Shown: positions 33,740 through 44,925, counted from the first letter of the stretch. The stretch is DNA of 64,000 nucleotides from Homarus americanus (GCF_018991925.1 NW_024735442.1:125001-189000); one strand, 5' to 3'. The notes: a model not told the origin generated them from the letters alone. Made by a program: numbers and translations.

Positions 33740-34250
33740 CAATGTCACGTAATTTGTTTTGGAAATCTCAGGTTACAAGAGTTTTTCTTTCATGTGCCTA
33801 AACTTAGCAAATGTGTAAGGGGATATACCATTAATTAACTGAGACCAGGTTCACCCATGACCCCCAGAGACGATTACCCACTGCCATTAATAAAACACCA
33901 TTAACCACGACGCTACTATAATTACACATATTAAGGCAACTTGTTTGTATATGTTGTGTTGTATTTGTGATTTATACCGTTGACAGTAAGTTTTATTAAC
34001 GTTTCTTTTTCTTACTTGAACCCATAAAACGTTCTCAGTTACATCTATTGTTCTAAACACATAAAACGTTTTCTGTTAAATTCACGTTTTTTTCTCTTTA
34101 AGCAATAAAATGTTTTGTGAGCAAAGATACATTAAAGGGAAACGGTGACAATATTTTAGTGTTGTTAATGTTGTTGTGAGACAAGTTGTAGCACAGAAGC
34201 TTTGGGGAGTCTCCCAGCTACGCCAAAAAGCATAAGTTGACCTGGTGCAA
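33740..34250 (+). repeat. Dispersed AT-rich repeat, copy 2
   Basis: Left edge gtcacgtaatttg and gaaatctcaggttaca; right edge ttgttgtgagacaag then ggggagtctcccagctac. Both match 30290-30800 in order and orientation. Internally, aacccataaaacgttctc and aacacataaaacgttttc form a local tandem of about 45 bp (34018-34110). Confidence 0.45.
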
Positions 34251-34282
34251 GATTTATTAGCATATAGCGTGGCAATAAGTAC

Positions 34283-34708
34283 TGTAGCGCCGTCCGATTA
34301 CCTGCTAATAGTATATATGTTACGTGTTTTTTTTGCGAAATCGGTTATTTTACAAAATACCTTACAAACAGACAACCGAGCTAACCTAACCCTATATGGT
34401 TAGGTTAAGTGAGAGGTTAGGTTAGGATGGCTCGTGTAGATTGATACACAGTTAAGTGTTCCTGTTGGGTTTTTTTAACTTTGGTTAGCCGGTTTGTAAG
34501 TTATTTCACAAAATTACCAATATGCATGCCGGTAAATTTGAAAAATAATCTATTTCGCAAAAAAACGTAACGTATCTAACTTAGTATTAAGTAGCGCCGC
34601 CCGATTACCTGCTAGTAGCGTATATAACGTAACATTAAGTAGCGCCGCCCGATTACCTGCTAGTAGTGTATATAATGTAGCATTAAGTAGCACCGCCCGA
34701 TTACCTGT
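34283..34708. repeat. 48-bp repeat array split by a foldback element
   Basis: The unit is attaagtagcgccgcccgat followed by tacctgctagtagcgtatataacgtaac. One unit lies left of the foldback (34280-34318) and three lie to the right (34592-34708). Because 48 is a multiple of three, the minus-strand frame repeats LLAGNRAALLN with a 16-residue period. Confidence 0.85.
34319..34571. mobile_element. Foldback/MITE-like palindromic element, about 253 bp
   Basis: The left arm begins gttacgtgttttttttgcga and the right arm ends tcgcaaaaaaacgtaac, an inverted match. A second inner inverted pair is ttacaaacagacaaccgagc against gttagccggtttgtaag. The centre has a compact palindrome of aacctaacc, ctatat, ggttaggtt. 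No coding capacity. Target duplication is not clear. Class unknown. Confidence 0.65.
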
Positions 34709-34939
34709 TTCACTACACAGACGAATAGCAAAGAAAGTGTTCAAGGCTCAATTCCTGATGAGGTAACGTGTTGTGCTATGTTCATGCTCACACCGGTTGT
34801 TCAAACGGTCATACCTACAATGTTGTGCCTGACCATCTGTAAGCGAGTCTACCCTTCACAGACTGATAAACACATCATTCCTATTAAATAGTTTTTTGAT
34901 CCATCATAAGGTAAATAGTTCTCAAATGTGGTACAACAA
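34709..34939. other. No gene seen
   Basis: Unique AT-rich sequence. Confidence 0.5.
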
Positions 34940-35225
34940 CAAAAAATATGTACGGTAAAAGTTCGTATATACGGTAAAAAGTTCTTAAATACGGTACAAA
35001 GTTCTAAAATACAGTATAAAGATTTTGAATACGGTAAAGTTCTTAAATATGGTTAAAGTTATTAAATGCGGTAAAAGGTTCTTAAATACGGTAAAACTTC
35101 TTAAATGCGGTAAAAAGTTCCTAAATGCGGTAAAAAGTTCCTAAATGCGGTAAAAGGTTCTTAAATACGGTAAAACTTCTTAAATGCGGTAAAAAGTTCT
35201 TAAATACGGTAAAACTTATTAATAC
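34940..35225. repeat. 18-20 bp minisatellite GCGGTAAAAAGTTCTTAAAT
   Basis: About 14 units alternate tacggtaaaa and tgcggtaaaaagttc forms with variable length. Confidence 0.92.
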
Positions 35226-36060
35226 CTGGGATATGCTAATTAACAGTGACCAAATTATATTCACTTTGGAAATGGGAATGGTTTGTGTTCTTCACGGCTA
35301 ATGTATTGGAACACCCTGAAGAGTAGTCCCCCAGTTTATTTTCACTTAATTATTAAAGAACCAAACACTATCTGGGAGGCATTAAGCTAGATTAGGTTAA
35401 GTTATCTATCTATCTATCTATCTATCCATCTTGCGTACCGTGCACCCCTGTATCAATGTATGAGTCATCGAGGATCCACCACACATCACACCTGACAGTA
35501 GGAAACATCAGCTTACTTGCTTCATAACACACCTGGAAGCGTCATCATTTTAATGCCCACGCTCGGCTGTGTTCACGACGGCTGCCAGTGGTGGCGTAAC
35601 ACGAGGCACATAAATCATAGAACTAATTTCATTTGCCTTAGTCAAGTAGCAGGTGTTATTTAAGCAGTAGGGGTTATTTAAAAACCTATTAAAGTTGCCG
35701 AGACGTACTAAATCGTGGTAATTTTCTTGTCTGTATTAGCCCATGTTAAGTTGCCTAGTCGTGCTATATCGCCATGAATTTCCTGGTAATGTTAAATTAA
35801 TCCAGTTTTCCTTTGTGATAAATCTTTTTTTCAAGAACTTGGCTGTACTAAGTTATTTAAGTTGTCTGGTACTGTAAATTCCTGTAATTTTGGAAGTAAT
35901 AAAAAGTCCATTTGTCACATACTGTATATATATATAGAGGAAGACTCCTCAACATTCAAGTCACACATTATTGAGAAAGTACCACGAGCAGCAACACTAC
36001 ACCTTCTGTATATATTTTTCAGACTCCTCACACTCGCCAAACCAAATATAAACTGACACT
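35226..36060. other. AT-rich unique stretch with a retroposon-like tail
   Basis: Contains a (CTAT)6 run at about 35403-35427 and a loosely duplicated block at 35690-35800 (aagttgccgagacgtac and aagttgcctagtcgtgc). At 36015-36056, ccaaaccaaatataaactga resembles the 32.03 kb tail. No gene is supported. Confidence 0.45.
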
Positions 36061-36640
36061 CCTACAATAGTGTTAGTTTGGCTGAGTTTAGTTATTTTGT
36101 TTTGCGTTCATAAAAAAAAACAGATATATAAATGATACAGTGCTGGTGTTCACAGTATTTTTATAACAAATTAGATTTTTAGCACAGTAACATCTCCTGG
36201 ACAAGAGAGGAAGGAGCCAGCCTGGTACAGTACAGCAGTAAGCAGCGTGCTAACCGCACCACCACCATCCAAAGGTTGTCACAATACCAGCGTGTAGAGT
36301 TAAACAAGCTTAAATTGAGAGCCATACGACTTAAGTGCATCATCAAAGACAGTCATAAACATTAAGTTGAAGGTAAGTGGCAAGATAACACATAATGAAG
36401 GTAGGTGAGTTACTGTCTGGTTGTTAATGCATTTTGAAGTATATTTTACCACCTAACTGATGATATCCTCTATGCAGGACAAAAACTACAACGAAATTTA
36501 TTATTACCATTTGTACAGCACGTCATCATGCCTGGGAAAAACACAATAACATAGGTGGCAAGTGTAATGATTATAGCTGGAGGAAATATATTAAATTTTT
36601 ATTTTGGGATCATGTGAAGATTATCTCTCTCCCCCCCTTA
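36061..36640. other. Unique stretch with an isolated strong splice-donor-like site
   Basis: Near 36371 the sequence gttgaag is followed by gtaagtggc, close to the donor consensus. Upstream, a frame from about 36186 to 36366 is open for about 60 codons (it includes QRLSQYQRVELNKLKLRAIR) and ends 8-10 nt before the donor, so it would fit a non-coding first exon better than a coding one. No family is recognised. Confidence 0.25.
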
Positions 36641-37025
36641 AGAATAACTACGTAATTCTAACCCAACCAATCCTAACCAAACCTTACCTCACCTTACCTA
36701 ACCGAGCTTATCCTAACCCAGCCTAGCCTAACCTATCTAACTTAACCAAAGAGAGCCTCACCTAACCAAAGCAAACTATACCAAACCAATAAAAACCCTA
36801 ACTTAACCTAACCTAACTTATCCATCCCAACCAAACCTTACCTCAAACCAGCCCAGCCTAAAAGCAAATCTAACAAAACCAACCAAACCAAACCAAACCA
36901 AACAAACCAAACCAAAAAAACCTAACCAAACCTAACTAAACCAAACCAAACCAAACGAAATTAAACATAGCCAAACTTAAATAAAATCGACCTAACCAAA
37001 GGGAACCTAACCTAACCTGAACCAA
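36641..37025. repeat. Interstitial CCTAA/CCAAA-type degenerate tract
   Basis: Words cctaacctaa, ccaaaccaaaccaaac and taacctaaccgag fill about 380 bp. This is TTAGG-type DNA read on the other strand, drifting to CCAAA. It is preceded at about 36605 by gggatcatgtgaagatta, a flank also seen at 38.81 and 50.58 kb. Confidence 0.8.
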
Positions 37026-37600
37026 GTTAATAAGTTAATGGAAGAAATTCTACTAAAAGCCAAATAATTTCGTAATCCGAGCCAGCAAACATATTGAATG
37101 GCTGCTTGGTTCAGCTGCTGTGCCAACCAAACCAAGTGTGAACACAAAGTATGACGCTACTGTTTTTGTTTTCATACACGATGCAACTTATAATAAACCA
37201 TGTGAGTTTATTATAATAGTAACATACAATGTGTTATTGGTCCAAGAAAATTAAAGAAAAACAGTAGGTTAAATCACTTTCCTTGCCTGATACCCATGTC
37301 TTGATCACATGACTTACCTCACTTTTTGAAGCTCATGAGTTACCTATACATATTGAACCCATGACAGTTACCTACTAGCTATCCCATGATAATTATCTAC
37401 AAGTTAACCCATGACTTACCTGCAAGTTAACCCATGAAAGTTGTAAGCTCTAAAGAAATCCATGATAATGTCCTATCCACAGTAAGCTTGCAGAAGATAC
37501 GTTGTGTTAGTAATGAGTAAAAAAAAAATATTCTGGACTTACTTCCAAACCCACTGTAAGTTGATAGCCATACTCAACCCATGATGGTATGGTTGGAGTT
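37026..37600. other. Unique stretch with a diverged ACCCATGA repeat
   Basis: Between 37285 and 37445 words of agttaacccatgacttacct type recur five to six times. No gene. Confidence 0.5.
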
Positions 37601-37960
37601 TGGTGGGGAAGACGAGCTATGTAGTAGGGAGGAAGGGATGTAGTGGGGAAGGGAGTGAGGGGGGGTGTGAAGGGGAAGACAAAGTGTGGTGGTGAAGATG
37701 TGGTTAGAAGGGGAGGGGGTAAGGCGGGGAGGAAAAGGTTTGTGGTGGGGAGGGAGGGGTGTGGCGGGGAGGAAGGGCTTATGGTGGGGAGGGAGGGGTG
37801 GGGAAAAGGGGTGTGGTATGTGTAGCTAGGAGAGAGGGATAAGGTGAGGTATGGTGAGGATGGAGGGATGTAATATGTTGGGGAAGGAACGAGGGATCGA
37901 GGTGGGTGGTGAGGAAGGAGGTATTTGATTGAGAGGGTGGGGAGGGAGGGAGGGGTTGGT
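37601..37960. repeat. Purine-rich GTGGGGAGGAAGG minisatellite
   Basis: Repeated ggtggggagggaggggtgtg units with strong G/A bias. Confidence 0.8.
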
Positions 37961-38220
37961 GTGGTTGTGCATGATACTATAATTACTAGGGTTGTTGGTA
38001 CAAACTGCTAGGCAATTACCGTCAGGCTGGGTGATGGATGGCGAGGCAGTTATCTAGCAAGGTCCTCGCCAACCCCCGGCGGCGTGTGATAGTGTCACGC
38101 ATACGGCAGCAGCGCTCCCTACCTCGCCTCTCATCCTCCCCAACACACGGGAGACAAGGTGTTCGTACACCTGACCCCCGCCCACGAGCCCTGGAGGAAG
38201 TCAATATGATATTATAGGTA
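37961..38220. other. GC-richer unique patch, no gene supported
   Basis: 38020-38200 is notably GC-rich with a 60-residue Arg-rich minus-strand frame. No motif is recognised. Confidence 0.35.
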
Positions 38221-38225
38221 CTGCC

Positions 38226-38248
38226 AACAACAACAACAACAACAACAA

Positions 38249-38280
<32 letters not shown>
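38226..38280. repeat. (CAA)n then (ATT)n microsatellites
   Basis: About seven CAA units followed by about ten ATT units. Confidence 0.9.
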
Positions 38281-38281
<1 letters not shown>

Positions 38282-38472
38282 ATAACTACAACAATAAAGG
38301 TGTAATTACTGTAAGCATTAATCAGAGACATAACCTTTGGTGTAGTTTAGGTGAAGCCACAGCAGTTACCGACCAAAATGATAGAGCATTAAGTAATGAC
38401 TGTTGTTTGGCAAGGTAGTGAGCGGATGTCAGGACGGAGATTTGTCGACTACTTGGGAGGGTCTGTGTCAAG

Positions 38473-38518
<46 letters not shown>

Positions 38519-38780
38519 TACGGAGGCCTTAATGATCAGACACAGGTCAGAGGTCACACGGTAGCGGCAGTAGTGATAGTTACTAAGGTACATGGGACGA
38601 AGTTAAAGATCACACGGTAGCTGCAAGTGATAGTAAGGTACACGGGGCGAGGTCAAAGATCACATGGCCACCCACACCATTCATTAATTGTGATCAGATC
38701 AGTTCCAAGTTACGATGAATCACACGGTAACACAACACCGCCTCGAACGATAAATTACGCGCCGGCAGTCATTAATGGTC
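38281..38780. other. Unique stretch with a (GA)n run
   Basis: GA run at 38477-38516. Around it, tcacacggta and gtagcggcagtagtgatagt words form a short imperfect repeat (38550-38740). No gene. Confidence 0.55.
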
Positions 38781-38804
38781 TTTAGTTAATAGAACTCATA
38801 GGGA

Positions 38805-38900
38805 TCACATGAAGATTAAACGCCCCAGATTATTTCACTTGAAGATTAACCGCTCTAACGTTACCTGATCTTGGGTTAGGTTAGGTTAGGTTAGGTTAAT
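38805..38900 (+). repeat. Dispersed flank plus interstitial (TTAGG)n
   Basis: gggatcacatgaagattaaa then cgccccagattatttcac, followed by acctgatcttgg and five ggtta units (38874-38899). A related flank lies beside telomere-like DNA at 36.6 and 50.6 kb. Confidence 0.7.
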
Positions 38901-39019
38901 ATTCAAGTAATCCAAACACATTAATAATAGTTATGTAATGTCTCTCAGGACCGGGACCGTAAACACTACATGAGGATGGTCGTGTGTGTGTGGTAGGGAG
39001 TCGTTGACGTTATAATGTT

Positions 39020-39100
39020 ATTACTGCACTTCAACAACTAAGGTCTTTAAACACGTAACAAGGTTAGTAATTACACTAGTCTCTCAACAATTATATACTA
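39020..39100 (+). repeat. Dispersed motif AACTAAGGTCTTTAA, copy 2
   Basis: caacaactaaggtctttaaa, then aaggttagtaattacactag and ctcaacaatta. It matches copies at 30.93 and 51.22 kb. Confidence 0.65.
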
Positions 39101-39970
39101 TGACAGACAAATATCCCGGTTTGTTAGGGAGTCAGACACCCACCAGGCCACGATCCCACCTGACGGAGGAGAGGCCCTTTGCTACCTGCGATCCAGAACT
39201 GCGGAGACTAGAACTGATACCTAATGTGTACTGTTATAAGTGCATATAAATCACTATTTGGGATATTTATTCTACCAATCATCAACCAAAGTATTCGTTG
39301 TTTACTGCCTACAAACCAATGTTACCTACATCACCTACAGTACACCAGTTACAGCCAAGACGATGTTTTTTTCACACTTGCTGGCAACACGTGAGAGTCA
39401 TGCTCCCTGGATTTTATGTTAATGTTTTCTAAATGCGCTTTTATAACACACCTATATTTCACTGGGGCTCTTTTTCATAGTCTGCCGAGCCTGGCGTTAC
39501 GTCGGTGAATTATTTTCGTTGGCAAAGACCACGTGAGCCAGCCAGACTGCTCATATGATTTGGTCCCCATTAAGAGAACCAGATGCTGTGTTGGACTAAA
39601 GACTTGATGTAATATTTAAAAACAAAAAACTAAGATAGCGCAAACAGCTGAGAAAAGACCAATTTACACAAGTCTTATCTGTGGTCTTTTTGGTCATGCC
39701 TCAAAGTTATATATTTCTTAAATTGTAAATTCAAACGCGTTCATATTGACTACAGATAACAGGTTGTATGTAATGAGAGTGACTGTGTTATCTATGTGTC
39801 TGCAGTGTTCATTAATATTTCCCGTGTAGTAAGTCTGTGGTGCCTTTATGAAGGTTAGTTCACCAGAGTCTGTGCTTCACTCTGTATTTATTTGTGTATA
39901 TCATCTGAGCTTATCCTTTGTGTCTCCTCTTCATATTGACCTTCTCACTTTTCACTCTGTCTCTCCCTCA
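39101..39970. other. No gene supported
   Basis: Unique sequence. The 39240-39422 frame is unsupported. Confidence 0.45.
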
Positions 39971-40140
39971 CACTCCCAACATTCCTTCCTTCCTTCCTTC
40001 CTTCCTTCCTTCCGTCTCTCTCCAACTATTTTCTACCTTTAACATGACTTCCACCCCATGCACTTACCTTCCTGTTTTTTCCCTTCTCACGTTTCTTTCC
40101 TCCCCCCTCCCTCCTTCCTTCTGAGGTGGGTAAATGTGGT

Positions 40141-40227
<87 letters not shown>

Positions 40228-40228
40228 T
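39971..40228. repeat. (CTTC)n and (GT)n microsatellites
   Basis: Seven CCTT units lie at 39982-40012, and a pure GT run of about 44 units at 40139-40227. The Val/Cys and Thr/His frames are artefacts. Confidence 0.95.
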
Positions 40229-41094
40229 CCCGCTGTGAGGTGCACATGTGTTGCGTGAGTGTTGGTTTATGGCATTTTGAACTAGTTTTGGTGCCTTGTT
40301 TGTTGTACGTGTGTTTTTGTAGGTACATATAGATCTTTTCTGAGCCGGTTGTAAATTAAAGATATGACTTTAGTTTTGTATAGCTCAAGATGTCGCTCGG
40401 ATGTGGACCTCCGCTCGTGCAGCACCAAACAGGCTCACGTTACAACTTGCTACCACACACTGTTCCTGTCACGATTATAGGTATTTTGTGTTTTACAAAG
40501 GTAAGTGCTTCTTGAGTGTTGTACGATCGATTTCTATTATAGTGTTGCGCATTTTACATATTCATTCGTAGATACGTGTATAATGTGCTGTAATAGTGTA
40601 GTGCCTGTTTTCTGTGTTGCACGGTGTGGGTCCAAGCGCAGTGTGCAGGACCAGTTCTTGAGTATGAAAAGGGATATGTGAGACGTTCCTGCCCTCCCTC
40701 CCTCCCTCCCTCCTTCCATGGGTCTTGGGAGTCGCACCTCCAGTAAAGTGTGAGTAACCTGTCTTAATCCCATGCCTAGACTAAGAGAGAGGCAGGAGGT
40801 GATGGAGTCACCAACACCACACACTCCGTTGTTTTAGTTTTATTGACTATTCGGTGACACTATACCTCATAGCATTAATGGAGGCAACAGCTGTCATTAT
40901 GTGAGGTTCTCCCTTTGGGTATGATATCGATGGTTCAGGAAAGCAACAGAGAAACACCTCAATATTTGTATTGTTTGCCCCTGAGCGACACCGAAGTGCA
41001 GTCGAAGCTGGTATAGGTGGCGCCAGCGGGGCCCCTCAACCTACCATATAAATCAGTATTTGAGGAAAATGTGGAGTTTATTGTGGTGTTGAAT
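40229..41094. other. Unique stretch, no gene supported
   Basis: Contains gagccggttgtaaattaaag at about 40340, which resembles retroposon tails, and a (CCCT)n run at 40688-40712. No recognised protein. Confidence 0.45.
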
Positions 41095-42020
41095 AGTGTG
41101 GGTCCAGTATTGTATTGCATGGTGTACGACCCCAGTGAATTACATGGTGTACGACCCCAGTGAATTACATGGTGTATGACCCTCGTGTTGCATGGCGTAT
41201 GAAGTTCGCCCCTAGTGTGTTTTATGGTATTACACTCTTAGGGTGTTGCATGGTGTACACCTCTTGTATGTTGCAGGGAATGAGCCTCTTGTGTACGTTT
41301 TGTTTGTTGCACGATGTTAGGTGTTGCACGGGTCACGGGTCTCTGTGTTGTGCAGCCGTACAGTCCGTTGAGTTACAGGGAGCTGCAGTGCACGTCTTCA
41401 GAGGGCGTGCCCTAATGGGGTTTGGCAAGGTATGGATTCGTGGTGGGGTGCATGGTAAGAAGTGTGGTTGGGTGTGTGTGGTAGTGAGGTGTATGTATTA
41501 AGGTGATTAATAGAGTGTGTACCCGAGTGTGTTGTTGGGTGTGTGGGAAGGCGAGTGGCAGGGTGAGTGGTAGGGTGTTTATTGGGGTATTTTGTTGAGT
41601 GTGTGAGCGTTTTTGAGTGTGTGGCGGCGTACATAACGAAGTGTTTGGCTGGGTGCTTAGCAAAGTTCGTGTGGTGGATGCATGACGGAGTACGTGAAGA
41701 CGGGTGTAGCAAAATGCATGGTGAGGTACATGACGGAGTGTGTGGCAATAAGTGTGGCAGGGTGCGTCATTGGGTGCATGATGGAGTGCGTGGCGGTATG
41801 TATGTGGTAGAGTGTGTGAGTAGGTGAATGGCGGAATGCGTGGCAGGGTGCATGGTAGAGTGCGCTATGGGGAGTGTGGCAAAGTGCGTGGCGGGGTGTG
41901 TGACGGAGTGCGTGGCGGGGTGTGTGGTAGAGTGCGTGGCGGGGTGTGTGGTAGAGTGCGTGGCGGGGTGTGTGGTAGAGTGCGTGGCGGGGTGTGTGGT
42001 AGAGTGCGTGGCGGGGTGCC
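41095..42020. repeat. GTGYGTGGCRG-type minisatellite, 24-bp units homogenised at the right end
   Basis: 41095-41880 is made of diverged 12-24 bp words (tgcatggtgtacgacc, gtgtgtggtagagtg). At 41885-42015 five near-identical 24-bp units (gagtgcgtggcggggtgtgt followed by ggta) give an in-frame eight-residue repeat V-R-G-G-V-C-G-R. Confidence 0.9.
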
Positions 42021-42558
42021 CATGATTAATAGGGCGGCGGTGGATAATTGCTATATATTAGGTTTCTGGGCCCACCTTACCGCCAGCCGCCGCCGCTGTA
42101 TTAATAGTCGGCGGGGAGGAGAGGGGAGGGGAAGTAGGGTGAGGGGTGGACGGGGGAGGGGTAGACGGGGAAGGGAGGGAAGGAGAAGATGAGTGAGGGG
42201 ATAACGGGGGCGGGGGGGTGAAAGCAAAAGGGAGGAAGGGGTGGAACATGGAGGCACAAGTAAGTGGTGTTGATTAAGGAAGGGGTTAAGTGAGGGAGAA
42301 GGTGGTGTGGTGAAGGGGTAAGGGGAGTGGTTGACTTGTAGGAGTGTGAGGTAGCAGTGGTGGATGAGGCAGGGGAGGTCTGTGGGAAAAGGGGGAGATG
42401 GTGATGGCTGTGGGAGAGGGAAGGGAAGGTGGTGGTTGTGGGAGAGGGAGGACGTTGTGATGGTGGTGTATGGGTGGTAGGTGGGGGTAGTGGAGGATTT
42501 GTGGAAGAGATAGAACTGTGATTAGTGAAAGGAGCTGTGTGAGGGAAGACGGGGGAGG
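42021..42558. repeat. G/A-rich low-complexity tract
   Basis: gaggggaggggaagtagggt and ggtggtggttgtgggagagg words dominate. A GC-rich non-repetitive patch lies at 42030-42100. Confidence 0.7.
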
Positions 42559-42612
42559 GTGAGTAGTAGTGAGGGAAGAAGGTGGAGGAAACTGAAGAAA
42601 AAGGATGGAAAA

Positions 42613-42768
42613 ATGAATTCAGCTAAACAGATGTTCCATGGTAGCGACTACAGCCAGGTTCACCACAAGATCCTCCTCTACCTGGCTCTCGTTGTCACCT
42701 GGTCGTTCATCGACTCAGCAGGGTGTCGGGACGGTCCATTCCACAAGATGAACAGGACCGTCGACACT
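42613..42768 (+). CDS. Candidate host coding segment with hydrophobic stretch, cut by a LINE
   Basis: From the ATG at 42613 or 42631 the frame reads about 46-52 codons. They include a hydrophobic run (KILLYLALVVTWSFIDSAGC) and then CRDGPFHKMNR before a TGA at 42769. Third codon positions are strongly G/C (ttc, agc, gac, tac, cag, cac, aag, atc, ctc, ctg, gtc, acc), unlike the purine-rich flank. The hydrophobic run after a short basic/polar start looks like a signal peptide or anchor. The Jockey-type LINE begins at about 42765, so the frame appears interrupted there. The protein is not recognised, and no clear acceptor is seen upstream. Confidence 0.35.
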
Positions 42769-44200
42769 TGAGTTCAGAGACACAAGGAGGACGTACGGTT
42801 GCTTCCCAACTAAATTCAAAGAGGCCATTATTACCCTAACACCAAAACAAGGAAAGAACCCTGCCGTCCCACTAAACTATAGACCGATCTCTCTCCTCGA
42901 AGTACCTGGGAAAACTCTAGAAAAAATCATCAATAACCGTCTAAGAAATCACCTGGAAACGACCAAAGAAAACAATTGCAGACAATTTGGGTTCAGGAAA
43001 GGGAAATCCACATCAACTGCGATAGCCCTGGCATGTGAGAACATAGCCAGGTCCGCAGCGAGTGGTAGCCAATGTAATCTAACTCTCCGGGATGTATCGA
43101 AGGCGTTTGACAAAGTCTGGCATGATGGCCTAAAATATAAGCTCCTCCAACTCGGACTTCCAACCATCATCGAAAACCTGCTTTGCAACATCCTTGATGG
43201 CAGGAATGCCAGACTGGGGGTGGGACAACACACAGAAGAGACCTTCCCACTCATGAGCTGAGTCCCTCAGGGCAGCGTCTTCTTTCCCTCCCTATATATC
43301 ATCTACACAAGTGACACCCCACCTCCTACCAGAATAGGCAACGAAGATATTATGTATGCAGATGACATCACTCAAATAACAACACACTGAGGAAAATCAA
43401 GAACACTACAGGTCGACAACACCAGACGAGAAATTGAAAGGGTAAATAACTATGAAAACAATTGGAAAATCCAAACCAGTCTCCCGAAATTCACAGTAAT
43501 ACCCTTATGCAGAAAGAAAATCCACCCATTATTAACCAACAATGCCCAGATAGAATACAAAAGCAGAGGCACCCTCCTGGGCCTGCATACATCCACGACA
43601 GGTTACTCCCACCATGTCCACACCAGGAAGGAAAAGGCAAAAAGAGAGCTGAAAAAACTTTACCGCCTTAACACGCTACCCGAGAATATAAAACTCCGCC
43701 TGGTGACATCACTTATCATACCGATATTAAATTACCCAGCAGTACCTCTTCATACTATGAGCACCACACAATTATTAAAATTACAGGTGGTTCAAATTGA
43801 ATCCCTGAGATTCGTCACAAGTGAAAGATACCCCTTCACCAGAACCACAGCCGAGATACATAGAGACCTGTGAATAAAACCCATCAACCAGCAGCTACAC
43901 ACAATGGCCAGCAGAGTCTGGCAAAAGATAGAACGATCAGAGAAAGAACTCCTTCAAAGACTCCCACCAGACAAGACAACGACCATACATGGTTCCCAAA
44001 AAGTTACCAAATCTCAAAAGGTCCATTACCACCCCCGATCTATACGGCCAGGAAATAGACAACCTCCCTAGACCAGCATCCGCCAGTAGGGTCGGCGGAA
44101 TATTAAATAAGGCCCTCTAAACACCCATATATGGGATAGGGTAGAATGTCTAGTGCCTGTACCGACAGACAATAACTAACTCATTACACAACCCTTAACA
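42765..44200 (+). mobile_element. Jockey-type LINE reverse transcriptase relic
   Basis: A single frame from about 42765 to 44070 has in-frame stops only at 43259, 43387, 43871 and the end. It reads GCFPTKFKEAIITLTPKQGK, LNYRPISLLEVPGKTLEKII, QFGFRKGKSTSTAIALACEN, LRDVSKAFDKVWHDGLKYKL (motif A), VPQGSVFFPSLYIIYTSD, DIMYADDITQITT (intact Y-A-D-D), then NYENNWKIQTSLPKFTVIPL and a thumb ending LRFVTSERYPFTR. This order and these words fit the Jockey group. The copy is 5'-truncated and lacks endonuclease and ORF1, but is the least decayed RT in the window. Confidence 0.92.
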
Positions 44201-44830
44201 CACTAATGGCTTTGCTTAGGCAGTCAGCCCGCCCTCTCCTACCTCCTAAATTTCTTCAATTTCCAAACTATAAACTTCCTTCCCCCACTTCTGATCTTCT
44301 TTCACCCTCTCTATCTCTACAAAAAAAAGGACGTACCACACTCGTCTCCGCCAGCAGAATGAGGAGGTGGCTGAGAGAGGTGTCACCCAAGTTTGTCAAC
44401 ACCTTCCGATAATTTAACCCACCGCGCTAGAGGGCTTAGGACTAAACAGCCAAAGGAGCTGAAAGTTTAGAGCACAAGAAGGATTATATTTGTAAATCCC
44501 CCCAAAATATGTAACACGGTAGAGGAGATAAAAAAAACATGCTATAAAGCCACGATAACAATTAAACATAGAGAAAAGGAAGTATTGGAAAACGAACAAA
44601 ATAAAATTAATCCACCAAGGGGCGACATTAACATCAAAATTAAATTTGTAAGTTGATAAATCTGAAGCAGGAGGCAGCCAAGCTATCCGTCAGCGGGGTG
44701 TGAAGGTGTTGCAGACTTTATGAACCTTACACGAGTCACGCCAAGAAATATTTAACTTCAAGAACTTGGTTGACGTAGAGACGATAAATTAGCACTGTGT
44801 TTTATGTACATTTATCATGGACAAAGATTG
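44201..44830. other. Downstream of the LINE; one small unsupported frame
   Basis: A 68-residue frame at 44206-44412 starts at an ATG, is basic and Ser/Leu-rich, and ends RRWLREVSPKFVNTFR. It may belong to the LINE 3' region or be chance. The rest is AT-rich. Confidence 0.35.
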
Positions 44831-44925
44831 TCTTGGGAATAACTACAAGAATACAATCATGCACAATTATTTATGTACATTTTATAGCCAATCTTCGGGT
44901 TTAATAAACAAAGTATGTATTATTA
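44831..44925 (+). mobile_element. Retroposon-like 3' tail
   Basis: ttatgtacattttatagcca then atcttcgggtttaataaaca resembles the 33.59 kb tail. Confidence 0.4.

Noticed and set aside
42949..43254. A 101-codon minus-strand frame
   Set aside because: Antisense shadow of the Jockey-type RT.
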